Source: Sequoia sempervirens (Eukaryota; Streptophyta; Pinopsida; Cupressales; Cupressaceae). From it: a stretch of 64,000 bases of DNA. Position numbers and translations under genes: made by a program. Location of the stretch: NCBI GenBank assembly GCA_007258455.2, contig VDFB02262679.1, positions 1 through 64,000 on the forward strand, in the 5' to 3' direction. Of this stretch, positions 1 to 12,736 are shown piece after piece (the stretch's first letter is position 1; each line of letters begins with the position of its first letter). The notes beneath the pieces are model-generated. The model was not told the origin of the DNA. It searched no databases and was given only the letters and a program-made list of their open reading frames with translations.

Positions 1-798
1 AGTAAGTACTCTTAGCGATGGATGTTTTTCTTGCCAATGGATATGAATATCGATATGGCATAAAGATCTATGGGACTCTTGGTGATATGAGAACTCTTGT
101 CGATAGAGCTTTAGAAAATGGATTTGAACTCGATGTAACCTCTTGCCAAAAGTGATGAATCTGGCTGATAACTACAATCTGGTCTTGTGGCATTGGGGAG
201 ACATGGTTAGTGTCTCATCGACATGCAACACAGGTTGAACGTCTTTGACCAATTAGAAGATTGTTATACATGGTTTGTCTTCAACCAATTAGAGAAGCAG
301 GATGGGAACTGTTGGAAGTTAGAATTTTGTGGCCATTTCTGTGAGTAAGTTCAATAGACCAAGGATGACATGGATATACTCTATAATTGCAAATGATGAT
401 CAATTCGACGAATAGTTCAGTTAATAGTTGGATGAATAGTTCAATGAGTGATCAGTGTGTGTGAATTCAATTCTAAGAGCATTGTAATGTGAATGTTCAA
501 TACAAGGTTGATCATGAATCCATTGTAAATTGACATCAAAAAGATAAGTTTGATCTTTGTATGTGATTCCATTACTATAATACAAAGAGGCTTTTCTTGG
601 TGTTGTGGGTTTTTCTCCTGTAAGGGTTTTCCCACATAAATCTGGTGTTCATTTGTGTATGTTAATTTCTCTGTTTTTGTTATTTATTTCAAGTGTATCT
701 TAATTGGAATGTAATTGAAAAATTTAAAAGTACCTCTGCATCCTTCCCTAAGGTTTTGACATTAGGAGAGTTGTTTTGGCACCTTAGATTTCCTTACA
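1..798 (+). mobile_element. Partial Ty1/copia LTR (family D), 3' end
   Basis: This stretch is the reverse complement of the LTRs of the minus-strand copia element at 56895-63779, so this copy lies on the plus strand. It shares the block around 540-660 (CCTGTAAGGGTTTTCCCACAT) and the LTR end, which reads CCTTACA at 792-798. The LTR start lies outside the window. No PBS follows the LTR; integrase coding of another element begins directly after it, so this is a 3' or solo LTR rather than a 5' LTR. It carries degenerate copies of the TCGGCRAGAG-type motif seen in the other LTRs of the family. It encodes nothing itself. Confidence 0.85.
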
Positions 799-803
799 CT
801 TAG

Positions 804-1602
804 TACCTTAATAAGTGGGTCAAATCCATTCCCATGACCTACATAATAGGGAAGCAGAATGCTAAATTCATCCTAAAATACCTAATCTTCCAATACGGTG
901 TTCCACAAACTCTTATCTCAGATAATGGAACCCCCTTTAAAAATTAGGATGTGAAAGAGCTATGTCAAACATTCAACATCCAACATCGATTTTCTACCCC
1001 GTATTACCCCTAGGGAAATGGTCAAGCTAAGGATACAAATGAAACCATCTTGAAAATATTGAAGCAAATAGTGAATGAAGCTGGTCATGAGTGGCATCTA
1101 CAACTAAATCCTACTCTCTTGGCTTATCAAACTAGTATCTACACACCAACATGTGCAACCCATTTCTCCGTAGTCTATGGATCTGAATCTATTTTTCCTA
1201 TTAAGGTTGAGCTCCATCATTATGAGTGTTAATACAAAATCTGATCACTGATGAAGAGTATAGAGTATCTTGGTTGAACGAGTTAGAATTCATGGATGAG
1301 TGTCATCTTGACGCCCTCAATCACTTGCAAGTATATCAAAACTGACTAAAAAAAGCTATAATAGAAGATCAAATGTCGGTCTTTATAGGTAGGGGATCTT
1401 GTCCTAAAATAGATTCAGAAGAACCTTCCAGATCAAGATAGCAAAGGAATGTTTGAGCCTAATTGGTTGGGTCCTTTTGTTATTACAACAAGCTATGGAT
1501 CATGAGCATACCAACTATCAACCCCTAAAGGTGAACCCTTGTAGGAGTAGATTAATATATTGCATCTTAAAAAGTTTTATGCCTATCCTTCAAGGGTGTA
1601 AA
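804..1602 (+). pseudogene. Ty3/gypsy integrase fragment (element A)
   Basis: Conceptual translation gives the second half of an LTR-retrotransposon integrase. The YLNKWVKSIP strand is followed by the second catalytic Asp in SDNGTPF (about 916-937), then GNGQAKDTNETILKILKQ with the catalytic Glu (about 1015-1065). The segment PTCATHFSVVYGSES and a degenerate C-terminal tail with GPFVI and LHLKKFYAYPS (to about 1602) complete it. The first catalytic Asp and everything upstream are separated from it by the copia LTR ending at 798. A TAG replaces the Gln in the usual P-Q-G-N-G-Q box, and frameshifts appear after 1230, so it is not functional. The sequence and the downstream antisense PMD ORF suggest the Tat lineage, which is inference. 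Confidence 0.8.
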
Positions 1603-4249
1603 TCTAAAAATACAAAAAATGAGAAAAAATGAGATAAAGGATTGAAAAAGAAAAGAAAAATAGTCATCCTCTAGTGAAAACCACTTCAATGGAACTTTGG
1701 GAAAGTACCTTTGTGAAACCCTAGCAAATAGGCACCTTGTGTAAATAAAATTACCTCCATCTATTCTTTGGCTCTTTTTCCTATCAGTCTTTCCATCTAT
1801 TCTTTGTATATTTTAAGGTCATTAGAACTGTTTCATTATAAAACACCAAAAACATTTGTAAAATTTTCATCAAAAAATTCAAAAACATTTGCAAAATCCT
1901 GTACAGCTAAAATCCAAAAATATTTAGAAAATTGTAAATTCAAAATCCAAAACATCCAAAAAACATCAAAATCCCTAAAAAGGTCAAACATTGAAAATCC
2001 AAAAAATAGTACCTTGTTGAACTATGTTGTATCTAAACTTAAACATAGGCAAGGCCATCATTGATGTTCCCCTAAGACACCCTAGGTCAGTCCTTTAGTA
2101 GTCTGTCATAATAAACTGACATCTATCAAATGTTCATATCTCATCTTGTCAATAAGTCGAGTTAGTTGAACTATGTGGTCTTTGTGTGTATAATGTAGGC
2201 AAGGCTTATCTTTGATCAGCCCTCAAGACATCTAGGATAGATCTGTACGTTAGGTTCTTGGTTGAAAAACTCTCAAAAATCCTAAAACATCCATGTAAAC
2301 TCAGAAAATCCCTAAAAATTTGTAAAACATTCAAATATCAAGAAAACACAAAAACATTTGAAAATTGAAAAGCCCAAAAATAATAGAAAACATCAAAATA
2401 CCTAAATAGCCTCAAATAATTGAGAACACAAATATTCACATAAACTTTAAAAAATACCAAAAATAGCCTCAAAACATTTTCAAAATAGCAAAAACATTGA
2501 AATAATCCAAAAAAATTCATCCCACCTTGCTTTAACCCGCAATAAACCTCCATCCATAATAAATTGATTGTCACCTTCAACATTTGGTGAAACAAATAGA
2601 AAGAAAACATAGCAAGTTGTAAAGTGCGAACCTAATCATCAAAATCTAAGGTCTAGATCATAGGTAAATGCGCCAATGAAGTTTATATCAATGACTTATC
2701 ATAAATCTCATCATTATCCTAACATCAAAAAAACATCTGATCAACATGTCCTAGGATGTATCCTTCCTGCAATGGACATCAGTATCAAACATTACCTTAG
2801 CTAAAGTTAAACTAGCAAGAGATATAGATAACTCTAACTATTTGTTTATAATATTTTCTTATGATTTATCTTAATGACCCATTTTGAGGACCTCTCGATG
2901 ATGCATATCAAAATGATTTAGAGAGAAAGGAATGGGGCATCAATAATTATCTTTTTGGTTGTTGTGCTTGTGTGTACTATTGTAAAATAATCTTGGCGCA
3001 TACTTGCTTAGTTGTGTGTAGGGAAGTTGTTTAGAGTATGTTTTTGACTATTGTGTATTCTTTGGTCTAATGTATTCTAAGCTTCTAATTTACATTCCAA
3101 TGAGGTTTCCATATATCAAGGTCTGAACAAGAATTATCCTAGTTTGTTTTCTGAGTCAAAGTCCATTACACTAGATACAAAGTCATCCTAGTTATATATA
3201 CCTTGATGCATCATGTCTATGTGTTATATCAAACAATAAGGAACGATGAAAAATCCCAATCCTAAAAAGTGAGAAAATTATCATCATCTTGCATTCTTCA
3301 TCATGCATCCTACATTTCTCTTCACTATCTCTAATAAAGCCTCAATTGATCATAGAATTGTTGGACCTTTTGAAGCAATCATCACAATTAATGGTCAAAT
3401 CATTATTTTTTCTTCTATCTTCTTTCTACGCTAACCTGGTATCATGACAGTCAAAAAAATGGCATCAAATGTAGCCATCCTACATCCACAAATCATCAAC
3501 ATACATGCATCTCATAATCATAGAATAATCATAAAACATCCATCTTTCATCATCATAGCATATCACATAATACATTTTGCATTGTCATTTAGGTTGTGAT
3601 GAATCATATAGATTTGTTATTCTAAGAATCTTAAATTGTTTCATATATCATAAGCATACATCACATTTCCATCCGTACATTCATATGCATACATCACATC
3701 CTAAAACTGCATAGAAAATGCATAAAAAGAAATGCATCCATAACATTTTCATACATAATCATGGCATATCATCCATCACATAACATATAATGAAAAGATA
3801 ATGAAAAGAATATAACATTACATCCATCTGATTCCATCTCATGTATCATGATATATCACATAGGCATCAAAAGTAAAATGCATCCATACATAATAAAATA
3901 TAAGCATCTCACATCATATGCATCCATACATCATAAGCATGAAATAAGATGAACACATCATATCAAATCCATATTCGTATCATACATATATATATATATA
4001 TATCAAAAAATGAAATTCATGGTACAAAATCTAGATCAGTGTGTGTATATCGATCATAAATAAAAATATCCATGAGGCTATAAAAAATGAGCTCATGAAT
4101 GTATATCTATATCAAAAATTGGGCAACAAAATCAAAAAGTGTTTGTACATGAGAGCTATCCCTGATGGCTACTACCCTCTCTGGCCTACTTTTATGGTTC
4201 TTCCTCAACCCAAGGCCATGCATCACTACACTATGAATAATTAGGCTAT
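1603..4249 (+). other. AT-rich non-coding spacer of element A
   Basis: No convincing protein is seen on either strand. The sequence is A-rich with many imperfect repeats of an AAAACATTTGAAAAT-like word (1840-2480). Two related segments occur at about 2023-2093 and 2163-2260, both containing GGCAAGGC followed by TGAT and a run near AAGACA..CTAGG. Long extra spacers between integrase and the 3' LTR are typical of Tat-lineage Ty3/gypsy elements, so I read this as the 3' region of element A. The short open frames here have biased, low-complexity translations. Confidence 0.5.
3470..4015. repeat. Degenerate CATC/CATA-rich simple array
   Basis: About 550 bases are dominated by irregular repeats of short words such as CATCCATACATCAT, GCATACATCACAT and CATATCA. 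It ends in a TA microsatellite at about 3986-4002. No unit length is conserved enough to define a satellite by eye. It sits in the spacer of element A, upstream of the antisense PMD ORF. Confidence 0.55.
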
Positions 4250-5900
4250 CAAAGTGCATGTGGTACATACCAGTGGTAATGCATCTTGCAGTATGTCGCC
4301 TCGATCACAACCTCTTTATATAATCTAGCGGATATAGTCTTGCCCTGAGTAGCCACTATGAGGGCCTCTAGCTACTACCATTGATCAATCTCCTGGTCCC
4401 TCTTAGCAGTCATAGCCTAAACCTACTACCTAGAATGGTCCCTCCTTGCTATGATGGCCACTACCTACTATCTAGCCTGGTATCACTTAACAATAATAGC
4501 CAAAATGGGTTAGCCGGCCTAATCTTGCTCACTTGTGATGACCTACACTTGTTGTACTTATTGGATCTGCATATCCCTAGGATTTTGTGGTAGTGGTGGT
4601 TGTACAGGCTACTATTGTTGAGCACTAGGTTGTTGAATAACTGGTGGGGTCCCTAGAACCTATCCATCCTGGCCATCCTAGCCACCTTATCCCCATCCCT
4701 ATTCCTAACCTTTTCCTCTTCCCTTGGCTCCTCTCCCTCTAGGTCTTCCTCATGGAGGAGCACCTATTGGATCTTTCAGTCTCTGCAAAGGTGTGAACCA
4801 TGCATCATAAGAAGGCATAGTCTGCATTGTCCCTTGACCTTGGTCATAGGCCCATGGCTGAGCCACCAACTATCTAAATCCCTCCACTACCTCTAGAGAT
4901 GGGATGGTAGGTACCCAAGTGGGAACCTCTCAAGTAGACCTCACAAAAATAGCCCTGTATGCATCATTTGATCTTTCCTACACCTCCCCAAACTACCACA
5001 CCAATTTGTCTAGAGGTATCGTCCAATTATGGTATGCTCACAACCCTGCATATATTGAGTCTACCTCACAAATAACAATTGTTGAGCATCATTATACCAT
5101 GGTGACATCTATAGCCATGGGTGCCATCTGAAAACTATCATGTCATCTAATACCCATCGCCACCATGGGAGCCCAATCTGTCTAGTGTGCCGCAAGGTAA
5201 TCAAGCCTCTATATTGCCAGATCATAGGATCATCTAGCTCGATGTTGGCCATTTGTACAATTTGTCAGAGCACAACTATATGCTCCCACACCCCAAATAT
5301 GTAGCAAGGTCACCCCTGCACCAATGGCTCATCCATCACAATACACAAAGTTGTGAATGTCATGATATGGTGAGGCCAGCATCACTGGCTCCCACGAAAA
5401 AAGAGTCCTCCTGTGAAGCATACAATGTCATGCCAAGCCCCATCTTGGGCTAAATCCTCTATTGTTTTTGTCAGGAGCAACCAAACCTAAAATGATGGCT
5501 GCAATAATCAATCAAAATATGGGAACCCAACCTCTATATGACTCAACATCAGTATAGGAGGTAACAAGAGCGATGGTCTCCATCTCCATCACCTCGTGAT
5601 AGGCATCATATCCAGTGTTGACATAAAAAATCACTCACTCGCCATGAATGGGCAAGCGTAAAATCTTCCATACATCCTCTAAAGTCACAGTTGCCTCACT
5701 CATGGGAAGGTGAAAAGATGAAGTCTCACTATGCCATCTCTTGTACAAAGCAGTCATCATCACTAAATGAGTTAGGATGATGGGCACATATGCAATATAT
5801 CAAAGGCCGATCTCTCTCGAGTGCTCCTACCCAACTTAGAAAAATCACCAAGTCTAGAAAAAACTATGGTTTTTTGCTTGTGCGACATCAGTGGTGGAAT
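4250..5900 (-). pseudogene. Antisense ORF with plant mobile domain (PMD)-like region
   Basis: Read on the minus strand, about 5771-5640 gives ALYKRWHSETSSFHLPMSE followed by ATVTLEDVWKILRLPIHGE. This is the characteristic PMD pattern (R-W-x-E-T-x-T-F-H-L-P, then T-L-E-D-V, then L-G-L-P-I-x-G). Further along, W-R-W-V-L-D-D and V-F-R-W-H-P-W near 5160-5110 match the later PMD region. The C-terminal part (below about 4800) becomes Gln/Pro-rich. Stops and frame changes interrupt it throughout. PMD proteins occur both as host genes and as cargo of plant transposons. Antisense extra ORFs between integrase and 3' LTR are known for Tat-lineage gypsy elements, and this location fits. Function of the domain inside retrotransposons is unknown to me. 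Confidence 0.7.
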
Positions 5901-6718
5901 GACCTCCTACACCCATGAAGCACATGATGTCAAAAATCGATAAAATTCAACTCAATTTGAAATTTTTAGTTCAAAAATCACAATAGTGTCATTATATTAC
6001 AAATTTCTAATTATGACACCTAAAGGCATTTCAAATTGTAAATCATAAAGTGCATCACCATATACATGTGCATCATGATTTAAGCTTTGGAAACCCTAAC
6101 CCTAGTTTTCAAATTGGTAGATGGGTCGCTATATAAGTATGTGTTGTAAAATAAAATTAGAAACCCTAATTTTAAATCATGAAGTGCATCACCATATACA
6201 TATGTGTCGCTATAATTATATTTTAGCATCACCAATTTTTAAATGGGAATCACTATATAGTGATGTGCCCAAATTCTATACTTTAATGTGCAATAAATGC
6301 ATCAAAAAGTCAAATTTCAAATCAAGTTTTGAGTTACATATTGATGCTCCTGAGCCTAGAAGTTGTTGGTACTCTTGAACCCAATTAGAGATGTGTTTGG
6401 GGAGCTCTAATCGCACCATTTCATTAGAGGGTCATAGCTCAAAATAGCAAGAATCTCCAAGGTGTGAATGCACAAATGAATTGAAAGTGACCCTTCTTGG
6501 CTTATTTAAGCTATAAAATTAAGGGATTTTTCCCTAATTTCACTATGAAGCTAGGGTTTATCGTCATTTTCACCAATTTTTCCAATCAAAACACTATTTT
6601 GCATCTTTTTTGTGTTTTTGGCATAATTCTTGCATCCTAGAGCCTTTCTGGACCCCAGGGCTATCTTTTCACCTTTATTGAGAAATCAACCCAAAATTCA
6701 AAAATTTTGCTCAATTTC
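5901..6718. other. Non-coding region between PMD ORF and putative 3' LTR of A
   Basis: AT-rich sequence with no supported coding frame. A loosely repeated phrase (GAAGTGCATCACCATATACATRTG) occurs near 6045-6075 and 6180-6205. It probably holds the promoter side of the antisense PMD ORF, but I cannot point to a clear TATA box. Confidence 0.4.
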
Positions 6719-6732
6719 TTGAGGGGGTAGGG
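6719..6732 (+). other. Putative polypurine tract of element A
   Basis: TTGAGGGGGTAGGG is a G-rich purine run about 20 bases before a candidate LTR start (TGTGGCATC at 6755, or TG at 6753). In LTR retrotransposons such a run primes plus-strand DNA synthesis immediately before the 3' LTR. The 20-base distance is longer than usual, so the exact boundary is uncertain. Confidence 0.45.
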
Positions 6733-6752
6733 AATCAGCATTTTCCTACCGG

Positions 6753-8236
6753 TGTGGCATCTAATTTTTTTTTTAAAAAAAATTGTTTGATTTAAGCAAC
6801 AGTTTTAACTTGAAGAGCATTAGTATTTGAATCGAAGTAGCAGGTACTATGCTTCAAAGAGGCAAAATGAAGACACTGTAAAATGTCCTAAATGATATCA
6901 TACACTTGAATTAGGTTTACTAACATCATTTCCTCTTGAAAATCATCCTCCTTTTTCTTAATTAATTGAATTATCCTAGCTAGTTATTTAATTGCATTTT
7001 TTTTGTCCATTAACCTTATTCATCAAATCAGGTTAATTCTCCCCCTTTCACACTAACATTTCATCTAATTAAATTAAATAAATCATACTATTTAATTTAA
7101 TTTCCTAAGTCATCTTATTTAATTAAATAACCCTAAGTTATTTAATTAAATATCATTTTACCTTTCCCCCTTTCATTAAATAATTTACTTTAATGAAAAT
7201 CCCTTTAATTCTTCTAATCCCCTAATTGTGTGATTAAATCTTGTTTAATTAACAATTAAACTAATTTTCCTTTAAAAAGATAATATTCCTTATCTCCTTT
7301 TTGCACAATTAAAACCTTCTTTTAATTTGAAAAATATATTTATCCTCACCCATGATAATATTCCAAAGAATATTCTCTCTCTTCCAATCATCTCACTTGG
7401 CTTCTTGAGCAAGCTAAGCTAGTGACCTCTTGGGAAAGTCACCTGGTGACCTCTATGTGTAGGTCAAAAGTGTGTTTTTTTGGAACAAATGAGAACCCTT
7501 GATTGGAATCTCATCTTGCATTCTTACTCGTTGATCAGAACCCATGATCTATGCCTCCTACTTCCTCCATCCTTGACTATTGATTAGGCTTTTTGATCTC
7601 AACCCTTCATTTCTAATTTTCTCTTCTATAAATAGAACACTATTTGGAGACAAATGGATCCATCTTTCAATTTAAATATTATGTTGTTGAATTCACTCAC
7701 ACTCACACTCTTAATTTACTCACTTTTAGCTTGTTTTAGTTCATTTTAGTTGCCTAATAGCTTAAAAAATCCATTAATAGCTTCCGTGCATCCATCTTAG
7801 TTTTTCTATAAATTAGGTTTTCCATATTTTAGCTTAGAATTAACTTAGTTTAGCTTATAAATTGCATAATTAGATCAATTTTAGCTTAAAATCATGTTAA
7901 TTTAGCTTGCATCATGTTAATTTAACATAATTCATGTTTTCATCAATTTAGCATAACAGTTTCATCCATTCTTGTCAATAGAATCGACTGAAATAGGCTC
8001 ACTAATCATGAGATTGGGAAAGGGTCATTGTTCCACAACAACACGAAACCAATTCCAAAATGGGATAAGTTTTAAATGGATTGGAGTAGACATTTAACTA
8101 TTTTCATAGTTTATAGTTTTCAGTTTCAATAAATGCTTAGTTTGAACTTTCAATTTGAATGATCTTGTTTGAGATTGAGGTTTAGTGGCTAAGTTATGAT
8201 TTGATTCATCATGGATCAAGTGTAATTGACCAGCAC
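6753..8236 (+). repeat. Putative 3' LTR of element A
   Basis: This AT-rich stretch follows the purine tract and contains a clean plus-strand TATA box (TATAAATAG at 7627), as expected for the U3/R part of an LTR in the same orientation as the integrase. No second LTR copy is in the window because the 5' part of A is missing, so the ends cannot be proved. The right limit is set only by where homology to the chromovirus LTR begins (about 8237). Many TTTAATTAAATAA words occur at 7060-7260. Confidence 0.45.
7627..7635 (+). promoter_or_regulatory. TATA box in putative LTR of A
   Basis: TATAAATAG, a good match to the plant TATA consensus, is followed within about 40 bases by C/A-rich sequence. It supports plus-strand LTR promoter identity for the surrounding region. 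Confidence 0.5.
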
Positions 8237-9600
8237 TAATAATCCTCAGTCTACAATAATAATACCTATGAACAAACAATCTCTCCTATCATGGAGTATC
8301 TACAAACAATTCACCAAAGGAGTAAACATCCTCTACTTTTCTTTAAAAAAAACTTTTCTTTTCCCTAATTGCAAGTAACTATAATATAAAAGTTTAAACA
8401 ATCAAGAAACATTTCTTTCAAAACTAATACAAACAAAGGAAGAATATCCTCATGCCTGTGATAAGCTTTCCAATGGATTGGCTGCAAACACAACACTTGC
8501 AGAACAACAACTAGCCTAGTATTGATCTTCCAACAAAGTGTCAACATCCACTATCTCACAAGTTGGCAAATACTTGTCTCAAAATAATAATAAACTCTCT
8601 ATAATGCTCAAATCTCTTACTCACTGTATTAGGAAGAATACTGCAAAAAGTAATGTAAATAGAATGTGAAAACTTTCTCAAGGAATGCATCCCAAACAAG
8701 TGAACGAACTCCACTATTTATACAACAATTTGAGGACCTCTCAGTCTACAATTTAGGCATGATTTGTGATATCAATTAGCATTCATGGTAGCACATATCT
8801 CACAGCTAAAATTTGGTGAACATGTAAGCACATACTCATCTAAAACAACTACAAATTGACCTTGTTGATTAAGAACAAGTAGAGACTAAATCAAATCAAC
8901 ACATGATTGAATTTGGTTTGTGTTTCATAATAGACATCTACAAGTATAAGGATTCAAAGGTGGTTCCAAACCATCAATATTCACTTATAGAGTTGGCATG
9001 TTTTCCTTCATATATGAAATAGTCAAAATTGGATATGCAACACCAAGCTTGCCTCGACTAACTCTTGGTATGAGTCTATTCACATAATAAATCAGTTTGA
9101 CAAAGTTGTTGACCTATTTTCATGCATTGATAGATGTCAATCTATCCTCAATAAGATGACATTAAAATTTTACTAAGTCCACGGGCTTCCCACAAAAGGC
9201 ATTGACTTAGTATTTCACCTTACATCGACTTAATGGTTGCTCATTCTTTATAGATTACAAACACTTCATACATAGGTAACAAGAGTAATATGTGACTAAA
9301 GAATACAACCAAAATTATATCATACTTCGGCCTTGGTTTGGATTAATAAATTGACCTCTAAGTTATTTATGATAATCGACTTCAAAGCCACATATAGCAT
9401 TTTAAATATATATATATACATAACATATGTGTAGATATACATTTATATTGGTACACACATTCGTATGGACATGTCCATTTGCCACTGTATGTGTATATTG
9501 ATACTTATATACATATGGATATATCTATATACTTTATATTTATATACATTCGATTCTTACACCAAAACCATACACAATTACTATGGTATTGATAAGAGCA
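8237..9600 (-). repeat. 3' LTR of chromovirus G, distal part
   Basis: By eye it is highly similar to 27858-29015 from TAATAATACCTATGAA through to a TA-rich run (TTTAAATATATATAT near 9400). The minus-strand TATA box lies at 8714-8722. The last 180 bases (9420-9600) are TA-rich and have no counterpart because the other copy enters the N gap there. The LTR continues on the other side of B1 at 15541. The outer end is uncertain because no clear TG..CA terminus is visible at 8237. Confidence 0.7.
8714..8722 (-). promoter_or_regulatory. TATA box of G 3' LTR
   Basis: The minus strand reads TATAAATAG, followed downstream by TGGAGTTCGTTCAC. The same box in the same context is found in the other LTR at 28316-28324, and its conservation supports it as the LTR promoter. 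Confidence 0.6.
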
Positions 9601-10846
9601 TGTATAAGAGCGAATTTGCACCCTAGGTGCAATTCTCCTTTTTGTCTTTATACACTTTAGAAAACCAAAGTTGGAGGCTTAAATTTACTTAAGCCCACTA
9701 TTGGTGGTCCACGTGAAGCCTATTTTTTTTGTCGATGGAGGTGGTTCTCTTTGGGATGTTTGCATAGTGCACAGACATCCCTAGAAGATTCCTATGGCTA
9801 AGCCAGTAGAGGCGTTACTCTTCTCATTGGCAATGAAGTAGTAATGCCTCTTTTGGCTGACTAACTGGAATATGGCCATTTTCATCCTCATTCCTTCATA
9901 TTCACTCTTCCAATTTGCATTGCAACTCTTCACAACTTCACTTGAAACTCTTCATCACATCAAGCTTCCATACTCACACTCTCACATCACTCCACAAGCT
10001 CACTCTCACTCACTTCCAAGAATTCCAAGCATTCCATTGCAACAACATCACACTCCATTAACTTGGTAGAACATGTTTGGGACCACACCATTTGCAATAG
10101 AGGCTTGATTTCCTCTCATTTCTCCCCCAAGCAACTTGGAGTGCTCTTGGTGGAGGTGGTAAGCTTCCCTCTCCTCTCCTCTATCATTTCATGAATAACA
10201 TAGTACTACATTATAGTGTTTGTGCTTTCATTACATTACTTCTTTATCTCATTATTTTTGCTTTCTGTGGTGGTGGGAACACCTAAATGGGGGTCTGACT
10301 AAGGTAGGCCCCTATACATCCCCCCCAAATTCTCTCTCTTGCTATGTGTAGGTGGACACACTTTTAGGAGCTAGCTAGTGAATAGGCTCTTCTACGAGAT
10401 CATCTTCATCACCTTAGCTCTGGTATACCTATTTTATCACCTTTGTTTCTATTTCTCTTATTTCATAATATTGTTATGTTATCTTAGAAGTTGTTAAGCT
10501 AGGTCATTAGCCATTTTAACAAGTTCAACCTTGCCTCGACCATGTTCTAACCTTATGGACTACAATGTGCTTTCAAGATGCCAGAGCACTGTGTTGTCAT
10601 CCAAAGTCTGCACTAACATCCTTAGGCAAAGAGCTCTCTGATGTACAAAGTTGGACCTAAAAAATGACTCACCTAGCCCCATCTTAAAGCTCAGAATTGA
10701 TGAGTGGTTGTAGGGTTCTATAACCCTCATCATTCTCATCACAAATACCTTAAACACTACACTTAGCTAGGTAAGTTAGGGCAGCCTCTCGCATCTTGAA
10801 CCTCTGTGACCTAGGGCCTTGCATGTGTTGGTCCATCTCTCTTACA
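9601..10846 (+). repeat. 5' LTR of B1
   Basis: 1246 bases, starting TGTATAAGAGCG and ending TCTCTCTTACA. It aligns with 14278-15540 throughout, for example around 9640-9700 versus 14318-14390 and 10260-10380 versus 14950-15070. The TATA region is CCCCTATACATC at about 10310-10320, one base away from the TATATAA kept in the 3' LTR. Confidence 0.9.
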
Positions 10847-11399
10847 TTTTTGGTGAAATCGATGTGAACCATTTTGGTTTTGTTTTTGTGATACTAAAAT
10901 TCCCTTTCCTCGTACTCTAGAAGTGTTGTAGGTGTGAGTGTTGTAAGGTTGTCACCTTGCAACCCAACCTAAGACCCCTAGGTGGCGTAGTTGGAAGGTT
11001 CCAAAGGTATTGCATGAAAAAAACTTAATTGGGTCACTATCTTATCCAATAACCTTTGGGGATTCTATGAAGGTGTTTTCTAGTGTGTGTAATGGCCTCC
11101 TTTTTGCATCAACCCATCACCTCTGTGTATCCTATGGATAGTAGTGTTGGCATAACCTTTAGTTCATAGGACTTGCCAATGGGCTTCAACAGGGAACCAT
11201 CTCCTTTTTACATTCCTACACCAGTTACTAACCACTGATTGCACATGTTAGCTACTCCTTAGATCACCCATGGCGTACATCTGTGGGTCCCCTTCTACCT
11301 AGGACAAACCTTTTGCATAAGACATATCAAAACTATAAGAAAGGGCATCTGAGGTAGAAGGTGAGGTATCCTCCCTCAACCTATGTTATTTCACATAGG
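10847..11399 (+). other. B1 internal leader, no gene recognised
   Basis: This follows the 5' LTR directly with TTTTTGGTGAAATCGATGTGAACC. It could contain the primer binding site, but it matches no tRNA end I know with certainty. No long open frame is visible. The gag and protease expected here are absent or unrecognisable. Confidence 0.4.
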
Positions 11400-12736
11400 G
11401 ATTTTTTGAAGGTTGACAGTGAGGCCCCTAAGGCCCAAAAGACAAAAGAAGAGAAGTAGTCTTGTGATTCTCCTTCTTCTTCTACTGCTCAGTCTGACAC
11501 TTCTTGTTTAGCGATGGTACCATTAGGTATTATTCCTCATTTGCAAGAGAACCCTTTGGTGCCTACCTGGTGAAATCTTAAGTGTCCCATGTTTGAGCTT
11601 CTTGTTTTGCCAATGGATCCTAGATTCATTCAGTATGAGAGGAAGAAGATTCTTTGAGGAGAGTCCTCCTTGTCTCAACCATCACGGCCTCCTATTGGTC
11701 ATGTTCATAAGGTAGTGAGTGTAAAGAGGCCTACTACCAAGGCTCTTGAGTCGACTCCTCATGTTGCTCCTCAACTTGTTCCCCTGCTCCTATATAGGAA
11801 CCCATCCCTCTGCCTAAAAAAACCATAGTGGATGTACCTATGGTAGAGCAAGAACCTCTCGTCCCTTCGTAAGCTCTAGCTTCTAACTCCAAGATTCATA
11901 TAAACTGCCTTGCACGTGAGTGCAAGCACTAGTGAAAGGCTCTCTTGGATGAGCAACTGCCTCACAATAGAAGGAGGACGAAATGACTGCTCCTATTTTA
12001 GGATCTCTTGCAACATCTCCTTCCTCCCTTCCTATTATTTCACTTCAACCTGATCTACTCCTGGCTTCTGTTGTGAGCACAAACGTGCCTAACCATAAAC
12101 ACATATAGGTGTTTATCTCTCCTTCAGCAAATCCACCTTTGCTAATGTCCATCCTAGATATTTATCCCTTCCCTAAGCCTTTGGACATGGTTAACACTTT
12201 GTCATGTCCATTGTGGTTCTATCCTCCTCTTCCTCTACACCCCTAGCTTCGTCTATGGGGAGTTCATCTCCTCCCATGAAGAAAGATGCAGAGGTTGGTC
12301 CTTCCATTAAAAGAGGCGTAAGAGGAGTCCACCTTCTTCACAAGGTGGCCCTGTTATGACTTGTTATGTCCTTGTGATAGAACCAGTCCCAACTTCCCCT
12401 GAGTTCATCACCACTCCCAAGTCATTCAGCGAGCTTAACGGTGAATGTCAGGCATAGCCTATGCCATCCACTAAGAATAATCATGATGCTCCCATGGGAT
12501 GCATGTTTAATTCCATGGATGAAGTCTAGACCCTATTGGCGATCTTCACAAAATCACTGAGTTTGACTAAACATGAGCTCGATGGAAAGGACCTTGAGGG
12601 GACCTCTTCCTTGGCCCTTGTTGTGGGAGGGTTGGATGCTCCTCCTCTTAACATTCCAGCCTTGCAGGCTCATCCTCTTTCCCCCTATGAGGATCTAGAT
12701 TGGGAAGCATATGACCTCTTGGATGATCAGTGTTAG
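11400..12736 (+). pseudogene. Broken Pro/Ser-rich ORF of B family (B1 copy)
   Basis: A degenerate coding-like stretch whose homologue lies in B2 at about 29640-30675. Shared phrases include CACGTGAGTG(C/G)AAGCAC (11908 and 29924) and the end of the ORF, LPSYEDLDxEAxDLLxDQC-like, finishing at TAG 12734-12736. The frame around 12536-12736 is open for 66 codons. The rest is broken by stops. The translation is rich in Pro, Ser and Leu, with no zinc knuckle, protease, RT or integrase motif. It may be a gag or spacer ORF of the element; I do not recognise it. Confidence 0.5.

Noticed and set aside
1768..2064. Plus-strand frame of 98 codons
   Set aside because: A low-complexity Lys/Ser/Asn-rich translation of an A-rich repeat region in the spacer of A.
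5110..5771. Host PMD gene
   Set aside because: Stops and frame changes, no intron structure, and its place between integrase and LTR of a gypsy element make a resident host gene unlikely.
9601..9605. Exact target duplication for B1
   Set aside because: The flanks read GAGCA and GAGTC; only three of five bases agree, so I do not claim an intact duplication.
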